Made by a program: the position numbers and the translations under genes. This document shows positions 22,737 to 34,680 of a stretch of 64,000 nucleotides of DNA, piece after piece (the stretch's first letter is position 1; each line of letters opens with the position of its first letter). The notes under the pieces are model-generated. The model saw only the letters and a list, made by a program, of their open reading frames with translations, had not been told where the DNA came from and made no database searches. Origin of the DNA: Coenobita brevimanus (taxonomy: Eukaryota > Arthropoda > Malacostraca > Decapoda > Coenobitidae); assembly GCA_032717465.1 (NCBI GenBank), contig CM064748.1, positions 8,040,807 to 8,104,806 of the forward strand, given 5' to 3'.

Positions 22737-25700
22737 TTGAGCAGTAACGTGGGTGACACTCTCAAGAGTTCATGTGCTAATTTCCTGTCTGATGGTTTTG
22801 TCAGTCCTCTGGACAGTAATGACAGGAAATCAGTTAAAATATATCGTGATACAGGTGCTTGCCAATCCCTTATGCTGACCAGTGTTCTAGGCTCTAATGT
22901 TAATTCCTCTGATGAAACTGTAATCTTACAAGGTGTAGGGAATAATTACTTCTCTGTCCCTCTGTGCAGAGTGAATTTAGAGTCTGGTTTTGTTAATGGT
23001 TCCGTTATGGTTGGGTTGGTTGAGACACTCCCAATGTCAGGTGTAACTTTCTTACTTGGAAATGATATTGGTGGAAGTCAAGTGTGTCCAGCTCCTCAGT
23101 TGTCTAGAGAGCCAGTGGCTGCGGCCCAGGATTGTGATGTCCCTGATGTGTTCCCTGCATGTGCTGCCACTAGGGCTAAGTCTAAAGTTACTGGTGATTT
23201 AGAGGATAATGATGATGATGATGTTATCCTAGCTGACACTTTTCTTGCTAATTTGGACCATTCACCAGATGAGGCAGTACCCCGTAGTGTTGATAATTTG
23301 TCTCGTCAAGAGTTGGTTGAGTTGCAGGTTGCTGACCCTGAGTTGAAAGGTCTAGCTAACTCTGCTTGCAGTGAAGAAGAGTCAGCCGGTGCTTCTACTT
23401 GTTATTATGTAAAGTCAGGAGTACTTATGAGGAAGTGGAGACCCTCAACAGCATCAGCCGACTGTGAATGGGAGGTTGTACATCAAGTTGTCATCCCTCG
23501 TGTTTGTAGGCAGGATATCATTAGAGTGGCTCATGATTCCAGTTTGGCAGGACACCTTGGAGTGAGGAAGACTGTGGCACGCATTTTGAAACACTTCTAC
23601 TGGCCAGGTATCTTCAGGGATGTTTCCTGGTATTGTAAGTCTTGTCACACCTGTCAAGTTGTGGGGAAGTGTAATCAGACCGAAAAGGTTGCACCTCTAG
23701 TTCCCATTCCTCCTTTTGAGGCGCCTTTCACCCGTGTGTTGGTGGATATTGTGGGCCCTCTTCCTAAGACTTCTTCAGGATTTTCTTATGTGTTGACCAT
23801 GATTGATATGGCTACTCGTTATCCTGAAGCCATTCCACTTAGAAATATCTCAGCAAAGAACGTGGTTAAGGAAATGCTAGGGTTCTTCACAAAGTTTGGT
23901 CTGCCCAAGGAGGTACAGTCAGACCGGGGAAGTAATTTCATGTCAAACGTTTTCAAACAGTCTCTGAAAGAGTTGGGCATCACCCAGATCACGTCTTCAG
24001 CTTACCATCCCCAGACCCAAGGAGCGTTGGAGAGATATCATCAAACACTCAAATCGATGCTCAAGAAATACTGTTTGGAACATCAGAAAGACTGGGATAA
24101 AGGTCTTCCATTCGTTGTGTTTGCTGCAAGAGAATCTCCAAATGAATCACTGGGCTTCTCACCTTTTGAACTACTGTTTGGCCATGAAGTAAGAGGACCC
24201 CTTAAGCTACTCAAGGAATGCTGGCTGTCGGAGGAAGATGACGTCAACCTGCTGGAGTATGTGATGAATTTCAAAGAACGGCTGTCCACTGCTTTACAGC
24301 TGGCGAGAGAGAATTTAGGAGCTGCTCAGGAGAAGATGAAGACTTGGTATGATAAGAAGTCCAGGTTACGCCACTTTCAGCCAGGAGATCAGGTTTTGAT
24401 TCTGCTACCAGTTCATGGGCAACCTCTTCAAGCCAAGTTTAGTGGCCCTTATTTCGTGGAGAAGAAACTCAGTGATGTCAGCTATGTCATCGCCACACCA
24501 GATCGTAGAAAGAGCAAGCAACTATGTCACATCAACATGCTAAAGTTATATCACAGGCGGGACGAAAATAATCCAGTCTGCACTGTAGCTGTTCCACCCG
24601 AGTCTGCAAGTGAAGCTCTCCCATGCAGTATGAGCCTGAGTGATAGTTTGGGGATGAATCCTGATATCATGAATGATCTCCAGACTAAGCTTTCTCATCT
24701 ACCACCCAAGGAAAGGCAGGAGTTTTCGGCATTACTGCAGGAGTACCCGCAAGTGTTCCGTGCCACTCCAGGAAGAACCACTGTGTTGATGCATGATGTC
24801 GATGTTGAAGACGCAAAGCCAATTAAATTGCCTCCTTACCGTGTGAACCCAGTGAAAGTTCCTCTCATCCAGAAGGAGCTTGGCTACCTGTTGGACCACA
24901 AGATGATTGAGCCCTGTCAGAGCGAGTGGAGTTCTCCTGTCACTCTAGTCCCTAAGCCAGGTGGGTCACAGAGGCTTTGCATCGACTACAGACGTGTTAA
25001 TCAGATAACCAAAACAGACACTTACCCTCTCCCTCGTGTGGAAGATTGCATAGACAAGATCGGAAAGGCTAGGTACATAAGTAAGTTTGATTTGTTAAAG
25101 GGATACTGGCAAGTACCTATGACTGAACGTGCTAGGGAGATCTCATGTTTTGTAACACTAGGAAAGGCTTTTGCATGTTCTGTAATTCCGTATGGTATGA
25201 AGAATGCACCAGCCACATTTCAGAAGCTCATGAATGTTGTAACAGAGGGTTTGGCAGGGTGTGTTTTTTATATTGATGATGTATTAATCTTCAGTGACAA
25301 CTGGAAAGATCATCTATGCCATGTCAGTAAATTTCTTGACCGTTTAGTTCAGGCTAATCTTGTAGCTAATTTATCAAAGTGTGAGTTTGGTCAAGCTGAA
25401 GTTCAGTACCTTGGGTATGTAATTGGTGATGGACATGTTGCACCACCAGGAGCTAAGGTTCAGGTTATAAGTGATCTTCCCAGACCTAAAAGTAGGAAAG
25501 AGCTACAAAGATTTTTGGGAATGGTAGGTTATTACCGGAGATTTGTTCTTAACTTTTCTATTCTTGTATCACCACTTACAGACCTACTGAAAAAGGGAGT
25601 TGAATTCGTCTGGACCGATAACTGTGAATCCTCTTTCAACAAACTTAAAGCTATTCTATTAAGTCAGCCAGTGCTCGCTACTCCAAATTTTGCTAAGCCT

Positions 25701-26072
25701 TTTAAGATGGCTGTTGATGCAAGTGATACAGGAGCTGGGGCTGTTTTGCTGCAAGAGGATGATCAGGGTATTGAACATCCTGTATCTTATTACAGTAAGA
25801 AGTTCACTCCACCTCAAAAGAACTACTCAACTATTGAGAAAGAGCTTTTGGCCTTGATTTTGGGTTTACAGCATTTTTCATTTTATTTGTGTTCTGGTTT
25901 TGACCCCATAGTCATTTATACCGATCATAACCCACTGAAATTCCTTAGTAAGTTTAAAGATAAAAATCAGAGATTGACAAGATGGAGTCTACTTCTTCAG
26001 GAGTATTCATTAGACATACAACATGTCAAGGGGAAAGAAAATGTTATTGCAGATTGCTTATCTAGACTTTAG
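22737..26072 (+). CDS. pol: Gypsy copy 1 pol: protease, integrase, reverse transcriptase, RNase H
   Basis: One open frame of about 1111 codons. The protease active site is DTGA (about residue 38-41). Integrase has the zinc-binding H-H-C-C segment (HDSSLAGHLG to CKSCHTC) and the D,D,E core (DIVGPLP, SDRGSNF, LERYHQ), followed by a C-terminal domain. The reverse transcriptase comes after it, with FDLLKGYWQVP and YIDDVLIFS. RNase H has DASDTGAGAVL and DHNPL. The stop is at 26072, 60 bp before the LTR, with a purine tract (GTGGGGAGG) at its edge. Pol is intact in this copy although gag is broken. Confidence 0.95.
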   Translation: MSSNVGDTLKSSCANFLSDGFVSPLDSNDRKSVKIYRDTGACQSLMLTSVLGSNVNSSDETVILQGVGNNYFSVPLCRVNLESGFVNGSVMVGLVETLPMSGVTFLLGNDIGGSQVCPAPQLSREPVAAAQDCDVPDVFPACAATRAKSKVTGDLEDNDDDDVILADTFLANLDHSPDEAVPRSVDNLSRQELVELQVADPELKGLANSACSEEESAGASTCYYVKSGVLMRKWRPSTASADCEWEVVHQVVIPRVCRQDIIRVAHDSSLAGHLGVRKTVARILKHFYWPGIFRDVSWYCKSCHTCQVVGKCNQTEKVAPLVPIPPFEAPFTRVLVDIVGPLPKTSSGFSYVLTMIDMATRYPEAIPLRNISAKNVVKEMLGFFTKFGLPKEVQSDRGSNFMSNVFKQSLKELGITQITSSAYHPQTQGALERYHQTLKSMLKKYCLEHQKDWDKGLPFVVFAARESPNESLGFSPFELLFGHEVRGPLKLLKECWLSEEDDVNLLEYVMNFKERLSTALQLARENLGAAQEKMKTWYDKKSRLRHFQPGDQVLILLPVHGQPLQAKFSGPYFVEKKLSDVSYVIATPDRRKSKQLCHINMLKLYHRRDENNPVCTVAVPPESASEALPCSMSLSDSLGMNPDIMNDLQTKLSHLPPKERQEFSALLQEYPQVFRATPGRTTVLMHDVDVEDAKPIKLPPYRVNPVKVPLIQKELGYLLDHKMIEPCQSEWSSPVTLVPKPGGSQRLCIDYRRVNQITKTDTYPLPRVEDCIDKIGKARYISKFDLLKGYWQVPMTERAREISCFVTLGKAFACSVIPYGMKNAPATFQKLMNVVTEGLAGCVFYIDDVLIFSDNWKDHLCHVSKFLDRLVQANLVANLSKCEFGQAEVQYLGYVIGDGHVAPPGAKVQVISDLPRPKSRKELQRFLGMVGYYRRFVLNFSILVSPLTDLLKKGVEFVWTDNCESSFNKLKAILLSQPVLATPNFAKPFKMAVDASDTGAGAVLLQEDDQGIEHPVSYYSKKFTPPQKNYSTIEKELLALILGLQHFSFYLCSGFDPIVIYTDHNPLKFLSKFKDKNQRLTRWSLLLQEYSLDIQHVKGKENVIADCLSRL

Positions 26073-26132
26073 ACAGATTGTTTTAGAGTAATAAGAAATT
26101 TCCTTTGTAAATTTCTTTTCTTTGTGGGGAGG

Positions 26133-26921
26133 TGTTACATAGCCTATGATTTCATCATCCTTTGTGTAATTTTAACGCACAGTATGCTGCATGTTTGATC
26201 ACCAGCGTGTTCTGCCTCAGTCCCCCCCCTTCTACCGTTATAGTAGAGTAAGTCGTCCTTTCTGTTATTCAGTGCGGGATTGTCGACCGTTTGTCCCCAT
26301 CGCTTCATTTGCGCGTCCTTATTACAAGTTGTATCAAGCTCTGCTGGCCCCTATATAATGAGCTCAGTCTCTGCATCATTGCCACTTAGATCTGCTCCTC
26401 ATTTTGTTCACATCTCTGTCCTCCCCTGTACAGATATTATTATTGTGAGTGCTCAAGAAATCTCCAAACATCTAGCAGCTGTGTGTAATTTGAGTATAAC
26501 CGTTGTTGCATTTTGTTCTTGTACTGTATAGCATAAGTTTAATTTGTAGGCCTAGTGAAGTTTGTAATTTATGTAGGGTTCTTTGTCAGTTATTTTTGAT
26601 AATAGTTTGTATCTGTAATAATTTATCTGGCATTCACTGAGTATTATCTGGTATCTCATTTTATCAGGGCTGACTTAGATAAATTTACTCTTGCTAATTT
26701 CGTGTTAATAGAGGCTATTGCAGTTAACCATATATTTAACCTGTTTATTTGCCATTACATTATCCTTATGAGTCCTGAATGTTTTGTTGTTAGTTTGAGC
26801 ATTAAACTTTAACTTGTAATTTTACCTAACTCTTTTGTTTTGGACCTGGAACTTTACGGGACAGTAGTGATTTTTAGCATTCTCACTTAAAGTGTACATT
26901 ATCTTTCTCTGTTCCGTAACA
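26133..26921 (+). repeat. Gypsy LTR 2 (shared middle LTR)
   Basis: 789 bp, nearly identical to LTR 1 and LTR 3. It serves as the 3' LTR of copy 1 and the 5' LTR of copy 2. It is followed by the same TTGGCGACC. Confidence 0.95.
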
Positions 26922-27005
26922 TAAATTTGGCGACCTCATATCAGGATAATCAGGATATTATCATAAGGATATTGCTTGATATTTTGTGACTGTTACTTAT
27001 TAATT

Positions 27006-29537
27006 ATGTCTACTATTACTACACTTGATGAAGCCAAAGATTTTTTGTCAAATGTGCAAACAGTGTGTGATATAGAAAACAGAACAAAGAATGAACTTAA
27101 GCTTGTTGCTCAACAATTGGGAATTGCTGTTCGCTCTCATCATTCTAAAGATCAAATTGTTGGCATGATTAATAAGAGCTTGTTTAATGTGACTCCTCCA
27201 AATGAGCAAACGCAGATTGAAATAGCTAAGTTACAGCTAGCCCTGCAGGAGGCTTGTGCTAAGGAGGCGGAGTCTCGTGTTAAGGAGGCTGAATTTCAAG
27301 CACGTGCTAAGGAGGCTGAGTCTCAGGCTAAGGAGGCGGAATCTCAGGTTCGGATTCAGGAGGCACAGATACAGGCTCAGGCACAAGTTGAACTTGCCAG
27401 GATTCAGGCAGACCATGAGTATCGTATGAAACAAGGTGGAACTGGATCATCTAGCTCTGATGATTTTGATGTTGCTAAAAATGTTAAACTTGTCCCTCCT
27501 TTTAATGAATCTGATTTAACGAAGTATTTTCAGTTGTTTGAGAGGGTAGCTACAGGTTTTAATTGGCCTAAGGAGTATTGGCCAGTACTCCTTCAAACTG
27601 TTCTCACCGGTAAAGCTCAAGTAACTTATGCATCTTTGCCTCAGGATCAATCTGATAATTATGATGTAGTTAAGAGCTTGATTCTTAAGGCCTATGAGCT
27701 TGTTCCTGAAGCCTATAGAGTAAAATTTAGGACAACTTACAAGCAAGATAAGCAATCCCATGTTGAGTATGCAAAAATCAAAGAAGATCTGTTAGAGCAG
27801 TGGTTAAATTCTAAGAATGTGGATTCTGATTTTGGTAAATTTAAGCAGATGATTTTGCTGGAGGACTTCAAGAGGTGTATTTATAAAGATGTAAGCCTAT
27901 ATCTCGATGAGAAAAGAATAGATAATTTGTCTGATGCTGCAGTTTTAGCTGATGAATATGTTCTCACTCACAAGAGATATTCTAGAGAAAAAGGGAAAGC
28001 TGAGAGTAAGTACGTTGCCTCTACTCAGAGTACAGGTAACAGGAAAGAGAATAAGGATGATGTTTCTCAGGAAGTAAATACCAGCTTCACCTCTAGATTT
28101 CAGAAAAGTAAATGTACTTATTGTAGTAAGCTTGGTCATACTACGGAGAGATGTTTCAGGAGACAGCGTGATGTGAACAAAAAGGAGTCTTTAAATATTC
28201 AGTCAATTGGTCTAGTGTCCACTCTTGAGAGTTCCCAGAATTCTTCAACTGAGTTAACTGAACCTGCTTTGAGGGGTAACTTAAATTCTCATGATGGAGC
28301 TCCTCTTTTGAGCAGTAACGTGGGTGACACTCTCAAGAGTTCATGTGCTAATTTCCTGTCTGATGGTTTTGTCAGTCCTCTGGACAGTAATGACAGGAAA
28401 TCAGTTAAAATATATCGTGATACAGGTGCTTGCCAATCCCTTATGCTGACCAGTGTTCTAGGCTCTAATGTTAATTCCTCTGATGAAACTGTAATCTTAC
28501 AAGGTGTAGGGAATAATTACTTCTCTGTCCCTCTGTGCAGAGTGAATTTAGAGTCTGGTTTTGTTAATGGTTCCGTTATGGTTGGGTTGGTTGAGACACT
28601 CCCAATGTCAGGTGTAACTTTCTTACTTGGAAATGATATTGGTGGAAGTCAAGTGTGTCCAGCTCCTCAGTTGTCTAGAGAGCCAGTGGCTGCGGCCCAG
28701 GATTGTGATGTCCCTGATGTGTTCCCTGCATGTGCTGCCACTAGGGCTAAGTCTAAAGTTACTGGTGATTTAGAGGATAATGATGATGATGATGTTATCC
28801 TAGCTGACACTTTTCTTGCTAATTTGGACCATTCACCAGATGAGGCAGTACCCCGTAGTGTTGATAATTTGTCTCGTCAAGAGTTGGTTGAGTTGCAGGT
28901 TGCTGACCCTGAGTTGAAAGGTCTAGCTAACTCTGCTTGCAGTGAAGAAGAGTCAGCCGGTGCTTCTACTTGTTATTATGTAAAGTCAGGAGTACTTATG
29001 AGGAAGTGGAGACCCTCAACAGCATCAGCCGACTGTGAATGGGAGGTTGTACATCAAGTTGTCATCCCTCGTGTTTGTAGGCAGGATATCATTAGAGTGG
29101 CTCATGATTCCAGTTTGGCAGGACACCTTGGAGTGAGGAAGACTGTGGCACGCATTTTGAAACACTTCTACTGGCCAGGTATCTTCAGGGATGTTTCCTG
29201 GTATTGTAAGTCTTGTCACACCTGTCAAGTTGTGGGGAAGTGTAATCAGACCGAAAAGGTTGCACCTCTAGTTCCCATTCCTCCTTTTGAGGCGCCTTTC
29301 ACCCGTGTGTTGGTGGATATTGTGGGCCCTCTTCCTAAGACTTCTTCAGGATTTTCTTATGTGTTGACCATGATTGATATGGCTACTCGTTATCCTGAAG
29401 CCATTCCACTTAGAAATATCTCAGCAAAGAACGTGGTTAAGGAAATGCTAGGGTTCTTCACAAAGTTTGGTCTGCCCAAGGAGGTACAGTCAGACCGGGA
29501 AGTAATTTCATGTCAAACGTTTTCAAACAGTCTCTGA
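27006..29537 (+). pseudogene. gag-pol: Gypsy copy 2 gag-protease-integrase (frameshift in integrase)
   Basis: A single open frame from ATG 27006 covers Gag (coiled coil, capsid with SCAN-like helices, knuckle CTYCSKLGHTTERC), protease (DTGA) and most of integrase. This shows that gag and pol are normally one polyprotein in this element. Near 29500 one G of a G-run is missing compared with copy 1, so the frame ends at 29537 inside the integrase catalytic core, just after the second catalytic Asp (SDR). The remaining pol continues in another frame. Confidence 0.93.
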
Positions 29538-31642
29538 AAGAGTTGGGCATCACCCAGATCACGTCTTCAGCTTACCATCCCCAGACCCAAGGAGCGTTGG
29601 AGAGATATCATCAAACACTCAAATCGATGCTCAAGAAATACTGTTTGGAACATCAGAAAGACTGGGATAAAGGTCTTCCATTCGTTGTGTTTGCTGCAAG
29701 AGAATCTCCAAATGAATCACTGGGCTTCTCACCTTTTGAACTACTGTTTGGCCATGAAGTAAGAGGACCCCTTAAGCTACTCAAGGAATGCTGGCTGTCG
29801 GAGGAAGATGACGTCAACCTGCTGGAGTATGTGATGAATTTCAAAGAACGGCTGTCCACTGCTTTACAGCTGGCGAGAGAGAATTTAGGAGCTGCTCAGG
29901 AGAAGATGAAGACTTGGTATGATAAGAAGTCCAGGTTACGCCACTTTCAGCCAGGAGATCAGGTTTTGATTCTGCTACCAGTTCATGGGCAACCTCTTCA
30001 AGCCAAGTTTAGTGGCCCTTATTTCGTGGAGAAGAAACTCAGTGATGTCAGCTATGTCATCGCCACACCAGATCGTAGAAAGAGCAAGCAACTATGTCAC
30101 ATCAACATGCTAAAGTTATATCACAGGCGGGACGAAAATAATCCAGTCTGCACTGTAGCTGTTCCACCCGAGTCTGCAAGTGAAGCTCTCCCATGCAGTA
30201 TGAGCCTGAGTGATAGTTTGGGGATGAATCCTGATATCATGAATGATCTCCAGACTAAGCTTTCTCATCTACCACCCAAGGAAAGGCAGGAGTTTTCGGC
30301 ATTACTGCAGGAGTACCCGCAAGTGTTCCGTGCCACTCCAGGAAGAACCACTGTGTTGATGCATGATGTCGATGTTGAAGACGCAAAGCCAATTAAATTG
30401 CCTCCTTACCGTGTGAACCCAGTGAAAGTTCCTCTCATCCAGAAGGAGCTTGGCTACCTGTTGGACCACAAGATGATTGAGCCCTGTCAGAGCGAGTGGA
30501 GTTCTCCTGTCACTCTAGTCCCTAAGCCAGGTGGGTCACAGAGGCTTTGCATCGACTACAGACGTGTTAATCAGATAACCAAAACAGACACTTACCCTCT
30601 CCCTCGTGTGGAAGATTGCATAGACAAGATCGGAAAGGCTAGGTACATAAGTAAGTTTGATTTGTTAAAGGGATACTGGCAAGTACCTATGACTGAACGT
30701 GCTAGGGAGATCTCATGTTTTGTAACACTAGGAAAGGCTTTTGCATATTCTGTAATTCCGTATGGTATGAAGAATGCACCAGCCACATTTCAGAAGCTCA
30801 TGAATGTTGTAACAGAGGGTTTGGCAGGGTGTGTTTTTTATATTGATGATGTATTAATCTTCAGTGACAACTGGAAAGATCATCTATGCCATGTCAGTAA
30901 ATTTCTTGACCGTTTAGTTCAGGCTAATCTTGTAGCTAATTTATCAAAGTGTGAGTTTGGTCAAGCTGAAGTTCAGTACCTTGGGTATGTAATTGGTGAT
31001 GGACATGTTGCACCACCAGGAGCTAAGGTTCAGGTTATAAGTGATCTTCCCAGACCTAAAAGTAGGAAAGAGCTACAAAGATTTTTGGGAATGGTAGGTT
31101 ATTACCGGAGATTTGTTCTTAACTTTTCTATTCTTGTATCACCACTTACAGACCTACTGAAAAAGGGAGTTGAATTCGTCTGGACCGATAACTGTGAATC
31201 CTCTTTCAACAAACTTAAAGCTATTCTATTAAGTCAGCCAGTGCTCGCTACTCCAAATTTTGCTAAGCCTTTTAAGATGGCTGTTGATGCAAGTGATACA
31301 GGAGCTGGGGCTGTTTTGCTGCAAGAGGATGATCAGGGTATTGAACATCCTGTATCTTATTACAGTAAGAAGTTCACTCCACCTCAAAAGAACTACTCAA
31401 CTATTGAGAAAGAGCTTTTGGCCTTGATTTTGGGTTTACAGCATTTTTCATTTTATTTGTGTTCTGGTTTTGACCCCATAGTCATTTATACCGATCATAA
31501 CCCACTGAAATTCCTTAGTAAGTTTAAAGATAAAAATCAGAGATTGACAAGATGGAGTCTACTTCTTCAGGAGTATTCATTAGACATACAACATGTCAAG
31601 GGGAAAGAAAATGTTATTGCAGATTGCTTATCTAGACTTTAG
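29510..31642 (+). pseudogene. pol: Gypsy copy 2 pol remainder: integrase C-terminus, reverse transcriptase, RNase H
   Basis: Open for 710 codons. It includes the integrase glutamate (LERYHQ), the integrase C-terminal domain, reverse transcriptase with YIDDVLIFS, and RNase H with DASDTGAGAVL and DHNPL, ending at 31642. It is nearly identical to copy 1 (one visible change is AFAYSVIPYG in place of AFACSVIPYG). It lacks its own start because of the upstream frameshift. Confidence 0.93.
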
Positions 31643-31703
31643 ACAGATTGTTTTAGAGTAATAAGAAATTTCCTTTGTAAATTTCTTTTTCTTTGTGGGG
31701 AGG

Positions 31704-32491
31704 TGTTACATAGCCAATGATTTCATCATCCTTTGTGTAATTTTAACGCACAGTATGCTGCATGTTTGATCACCAGCGTGTTCTGCCTCAGTCCCCCCCT
31801 TCTACCGTTATAGTAGAGTAAGTCGTCCTTTCTGTTATTCAGTGCAGGATTGTCGACCGTTTGTCCCCATCGCTTCATTTGCGCGTCCTTATTACAAGTT
31901 GTATCAAGCTCTGCTGGCCCCTATATAATGAGCTCAGTCTCTGCATCATTGCCACTTAGATCTGCTCCTCATTTTGTTCACATCTCTGTCCTCCCCTGTA
32001 CAGATATTATTATTGTGAGTGCTCAAGAAATCTCCAAACATCTAGCAGCTGTGTGTAATCTGAGTATAACCGTTGTTGCATTTTGTTCTTGTACTGTATA
32101 GCATAAGTTTAATTTGTAGGCCTAGTGAAGTTTGTAATTTATGTAGGGTTCTTTGTCAGTTATTTTTGATAATAGTTTGTATCTGTAATAATTTATCTGG
32201 CATTCACTGAGTATTATCTGGTATCTCATTTTATCAGGGCTGACTTAGATAAATTTACTCTTGCTAATTTCGTGTTAATAGAGGCTATTGCAGTTAACCA
32301 TATATTTAACCTGTTTATTTGCCATTACATTATCCTTATGAGTCCTGAATGTTTTGTTGTTAGTTTGAGCATTAAACTTTAACTTGTAATTTTACCTAAC
32401 TCTTTTGTTTTGGACCTGGAACTTTACGGGACAGTAGTGATTTTTAGCATTCTCACTTAAAGTGTACATTATCTTTCTCTGTTCCGTAACA
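31704..32491 (+). repeat. Gypsy LTR 3
   Basis: 788 bp, nearly identical to LTR 1 and 2 with a few private changes (AGCCAATG, GTGCAGG, TAATCTGAG). It is followed directly by the AT-rich 3' UTR of element B. Confidence 0.95.
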
Positions 32492-32495
32492 ATAT

Positions 32496-32746
32496 ATATA
32501 CATATGTTTGTATCTATATTTACTTATTTTTATTTTTTTATTTTTTTATTTTATTTTTTTTATCTATTTATTTTTTTTTTTTATAAAGCCGAAGAAACAG
32601 ACTGTGTACAGGGCGGCACGTCCGCGCTGTTCACACGGCCTGTCTTCCCCATTCACACCAAAGCCTAACTCCACCGACCGGGCTAATGTATGGCCCGGCC
32701 TCCACTATAGGTGGAGGAAATCTTAAAACGAACGAACGAACGAACG
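32496..32746 (+). other. Element B 3' UTR end, two hairpins and ACGA tail
   Basis: The AT-rich sequence resumes, then a GC-rich segment, hairpin 1 CCGGGC...GCCCGG (32678-32698), hairpin 2 CCTCCACTATAGGTGGAGG (32699-32717), AAATC, and an (ACGA)n tail abutting the H4 target CGGGGTCGTCA. Confidence 0.88.
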
Positions 32747-32807
32747 CGGGGTCGTCATCATTGTTGGTGCTGGGAGCGGAGTGGACACTCACTACTACTG
32801 GGTCTGA

Positions 32808-33137
<330 letters not shown>

Positions 33138-33216
33138 GAGGGTGCGTGCATAACTGCATGGCACTATTCCACCTGGCCACGGCAAAGCACACAACAACAA
33201 CAACAACCACCACCGA

Positions 33217-33231
33217 ACCTCTTTTAGAGGT
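33217..33231 (+). terminator. H4 3' stem-loop, unit 1
   Basis: ACCTCTTTTAGAGGT forms a 6-bp stem with a 3-base loop (or 5 bp with a 5-base loop) about 80 nt after the stop, followed by purine-rich GTGAAAGAGAATGA, a plausible U7 site. The stem sequence departs from the GGYYYU..ARRRCC consensus. Confidence 0.7.
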
Positions 33232-34199
33232 CCACACCTAATTTCTGTGAAAGAGAATGAATGAAGGCATAGTAGTATAAGTAAATGCAGACGTTGAGCA
33301 GGTTAGCTAGCACTTTTTTTTTTTTTTTTTTTTTTTTTAAGGTAACGGATAGGAAGACATGTAATGCAACCCAACCAACTCTTTACCACACCTAACATAA
33401 CCAACCCTAACCTAACTGAACCATACCAAACCTCCCTCTCTCTCTCTCTCTCTCTCTCTGGCAGTTTAAAAAAAAAAAAAAAGGGGGGGTTAGGCAACTG
33501 TCAATTTTGCCTCTACATCTTCTAATTTTAATGGACGTCTGCATACATATACATTATCACTTATTTTGCTGGGCCATTGCTTTCTCTGTCCCTCTGATCT
33601 CCCCCCCCCCATTTCAGGAAAGCTTTCTCCATACCTACCAGGGCAATTTCCATCCTGTTGCGAGAGCATCTCCTCTGCTGTGCTCCGGGAGTCGCCTCCA
33701 TAAATCGTGAAGGCAAATCCCACTATTCCAAGGTATTTCTGCCTTCATATGCACGAGCAGCAAACTTGAAGGATGCACCTAGAGAACAGAAGACACAGTC
33801 AGTCACGTCAGTGAGGCACCACCCACACAGTGCATGATATGAATGCCTAAGTGTTAGACAGACAGAATGTCTGCATATGAACAAGTTATCCCTTGAATTT
33901 GTCGCTGTCACGGCCGTTTTCTCTAAGTGCCAAAACCCACCAATCACCCATCGTACAAGCATTGCATCAACCGCCATACAACCGCTGAGGCCTGAAATCA
34001 AATTTAAATGGATCCGGTTGGTACTTGCACGACCACTAGTGCATTACATAGAAGAGGTGGTCGACAAGGTGGCTGACACTCGCCTCCCAACAGCTTCACT
34101 AAGCAGGCCTACACCGGAGCTAGCAGTTCGATGGCTGCTGCTGCTGCTGCTGCTGCTGTTGATGATGATGATGATGATTATTATTATTATTATTAATAT

Positions 34200-34233
<34 letters not shown>

Positions 34234-34391
34234 TGAATGGATGGATGAATAGATAGATTGTGGTTTTTGATTTTATAGGAACTAGTTGTTGTAATACTAC
34301 TCCTAATGACGAGAGAAATGAATGAATAGTATTTTCTTAATTATTCCTCTTATTTGGGGGTGTTAAATCCACCATGGTCGTCACCAGACGG

Positions 34392-34444
<53 letters not shown>

Positions 34445-34643
34445 TGTTGAATACATCACCATATCCTCTGTCACTGAACGACTTTGTCCATTCCTTCGAT
34501 GGTGGGAGAATAGCCATGATCATCACCTATGTTTTCATTCATCCACCCGGCCAGGCAGTTATTTAGGAGGCATAATTATACAGTACAGTATTATTATGTA
34601 GGTGCAGTTGGGAACGGGACAAGACGCTATGTAGTAATGGGAA

Positions 34644-34680
<37 letters not shown>

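Larger units (their letters stand above)
20565..32491 (+). mobile_element. Tandem Gmr1-like Ty3/Gypsy retrotransposon (three LTRs, two interiors)
   Basis: LTR, interior, LTR, interior, LTR, all in one orientation and almost identical. LTRs start TGTTACATAG and end CGTAACA. The interiors encode Gag, protease, integrase, reverse transcriptase and RNase H in that order. Integrase before reverse transcriptase is the Gmr1-like arrangement, unusual in Ty3/Gypsy. There is no env-like ORF. The shared middle LTR indicates LTR-LTR recombination or a tandem insertion. The element is nested in the 3' UTR of element B. Confidence 0.95.
14122..32746 (+). mobile_element. Non-LTR retrotransposon B at the H4 start, split by a Gypsy element
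   Basis: The element starts right after CGGGGTCGTCA (14111-14121) and ends with an (ACGA)n tail before CGGGGTCGTCA (32747-32757). Removing the nested LTR element (20565-32491 plus its 4-bp duplication) leaves about 6.7 kb: a leader with a structured block, ORF1, ORF2, an AT-rich 3' UTR (20440-20564 and 32496-32677) and the two hairpins. It belongs to the ACGA-tail family with element D. Its orientation is sense to H4, so the H4 gene now sits behind its tail. Confidence 0.9.

Noticed and set aside
33186..33210. CAA/CCA repeat in the H4 3' UTR as a retroelement tail
   Set aside because: It lies inside the H4 transcript with normal flanks in both units, with no element sequence attached.
33375..33420. 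CCTAA-like telomeric repeat
   Set aside because: Degenerate, short and inside a histone spacer.
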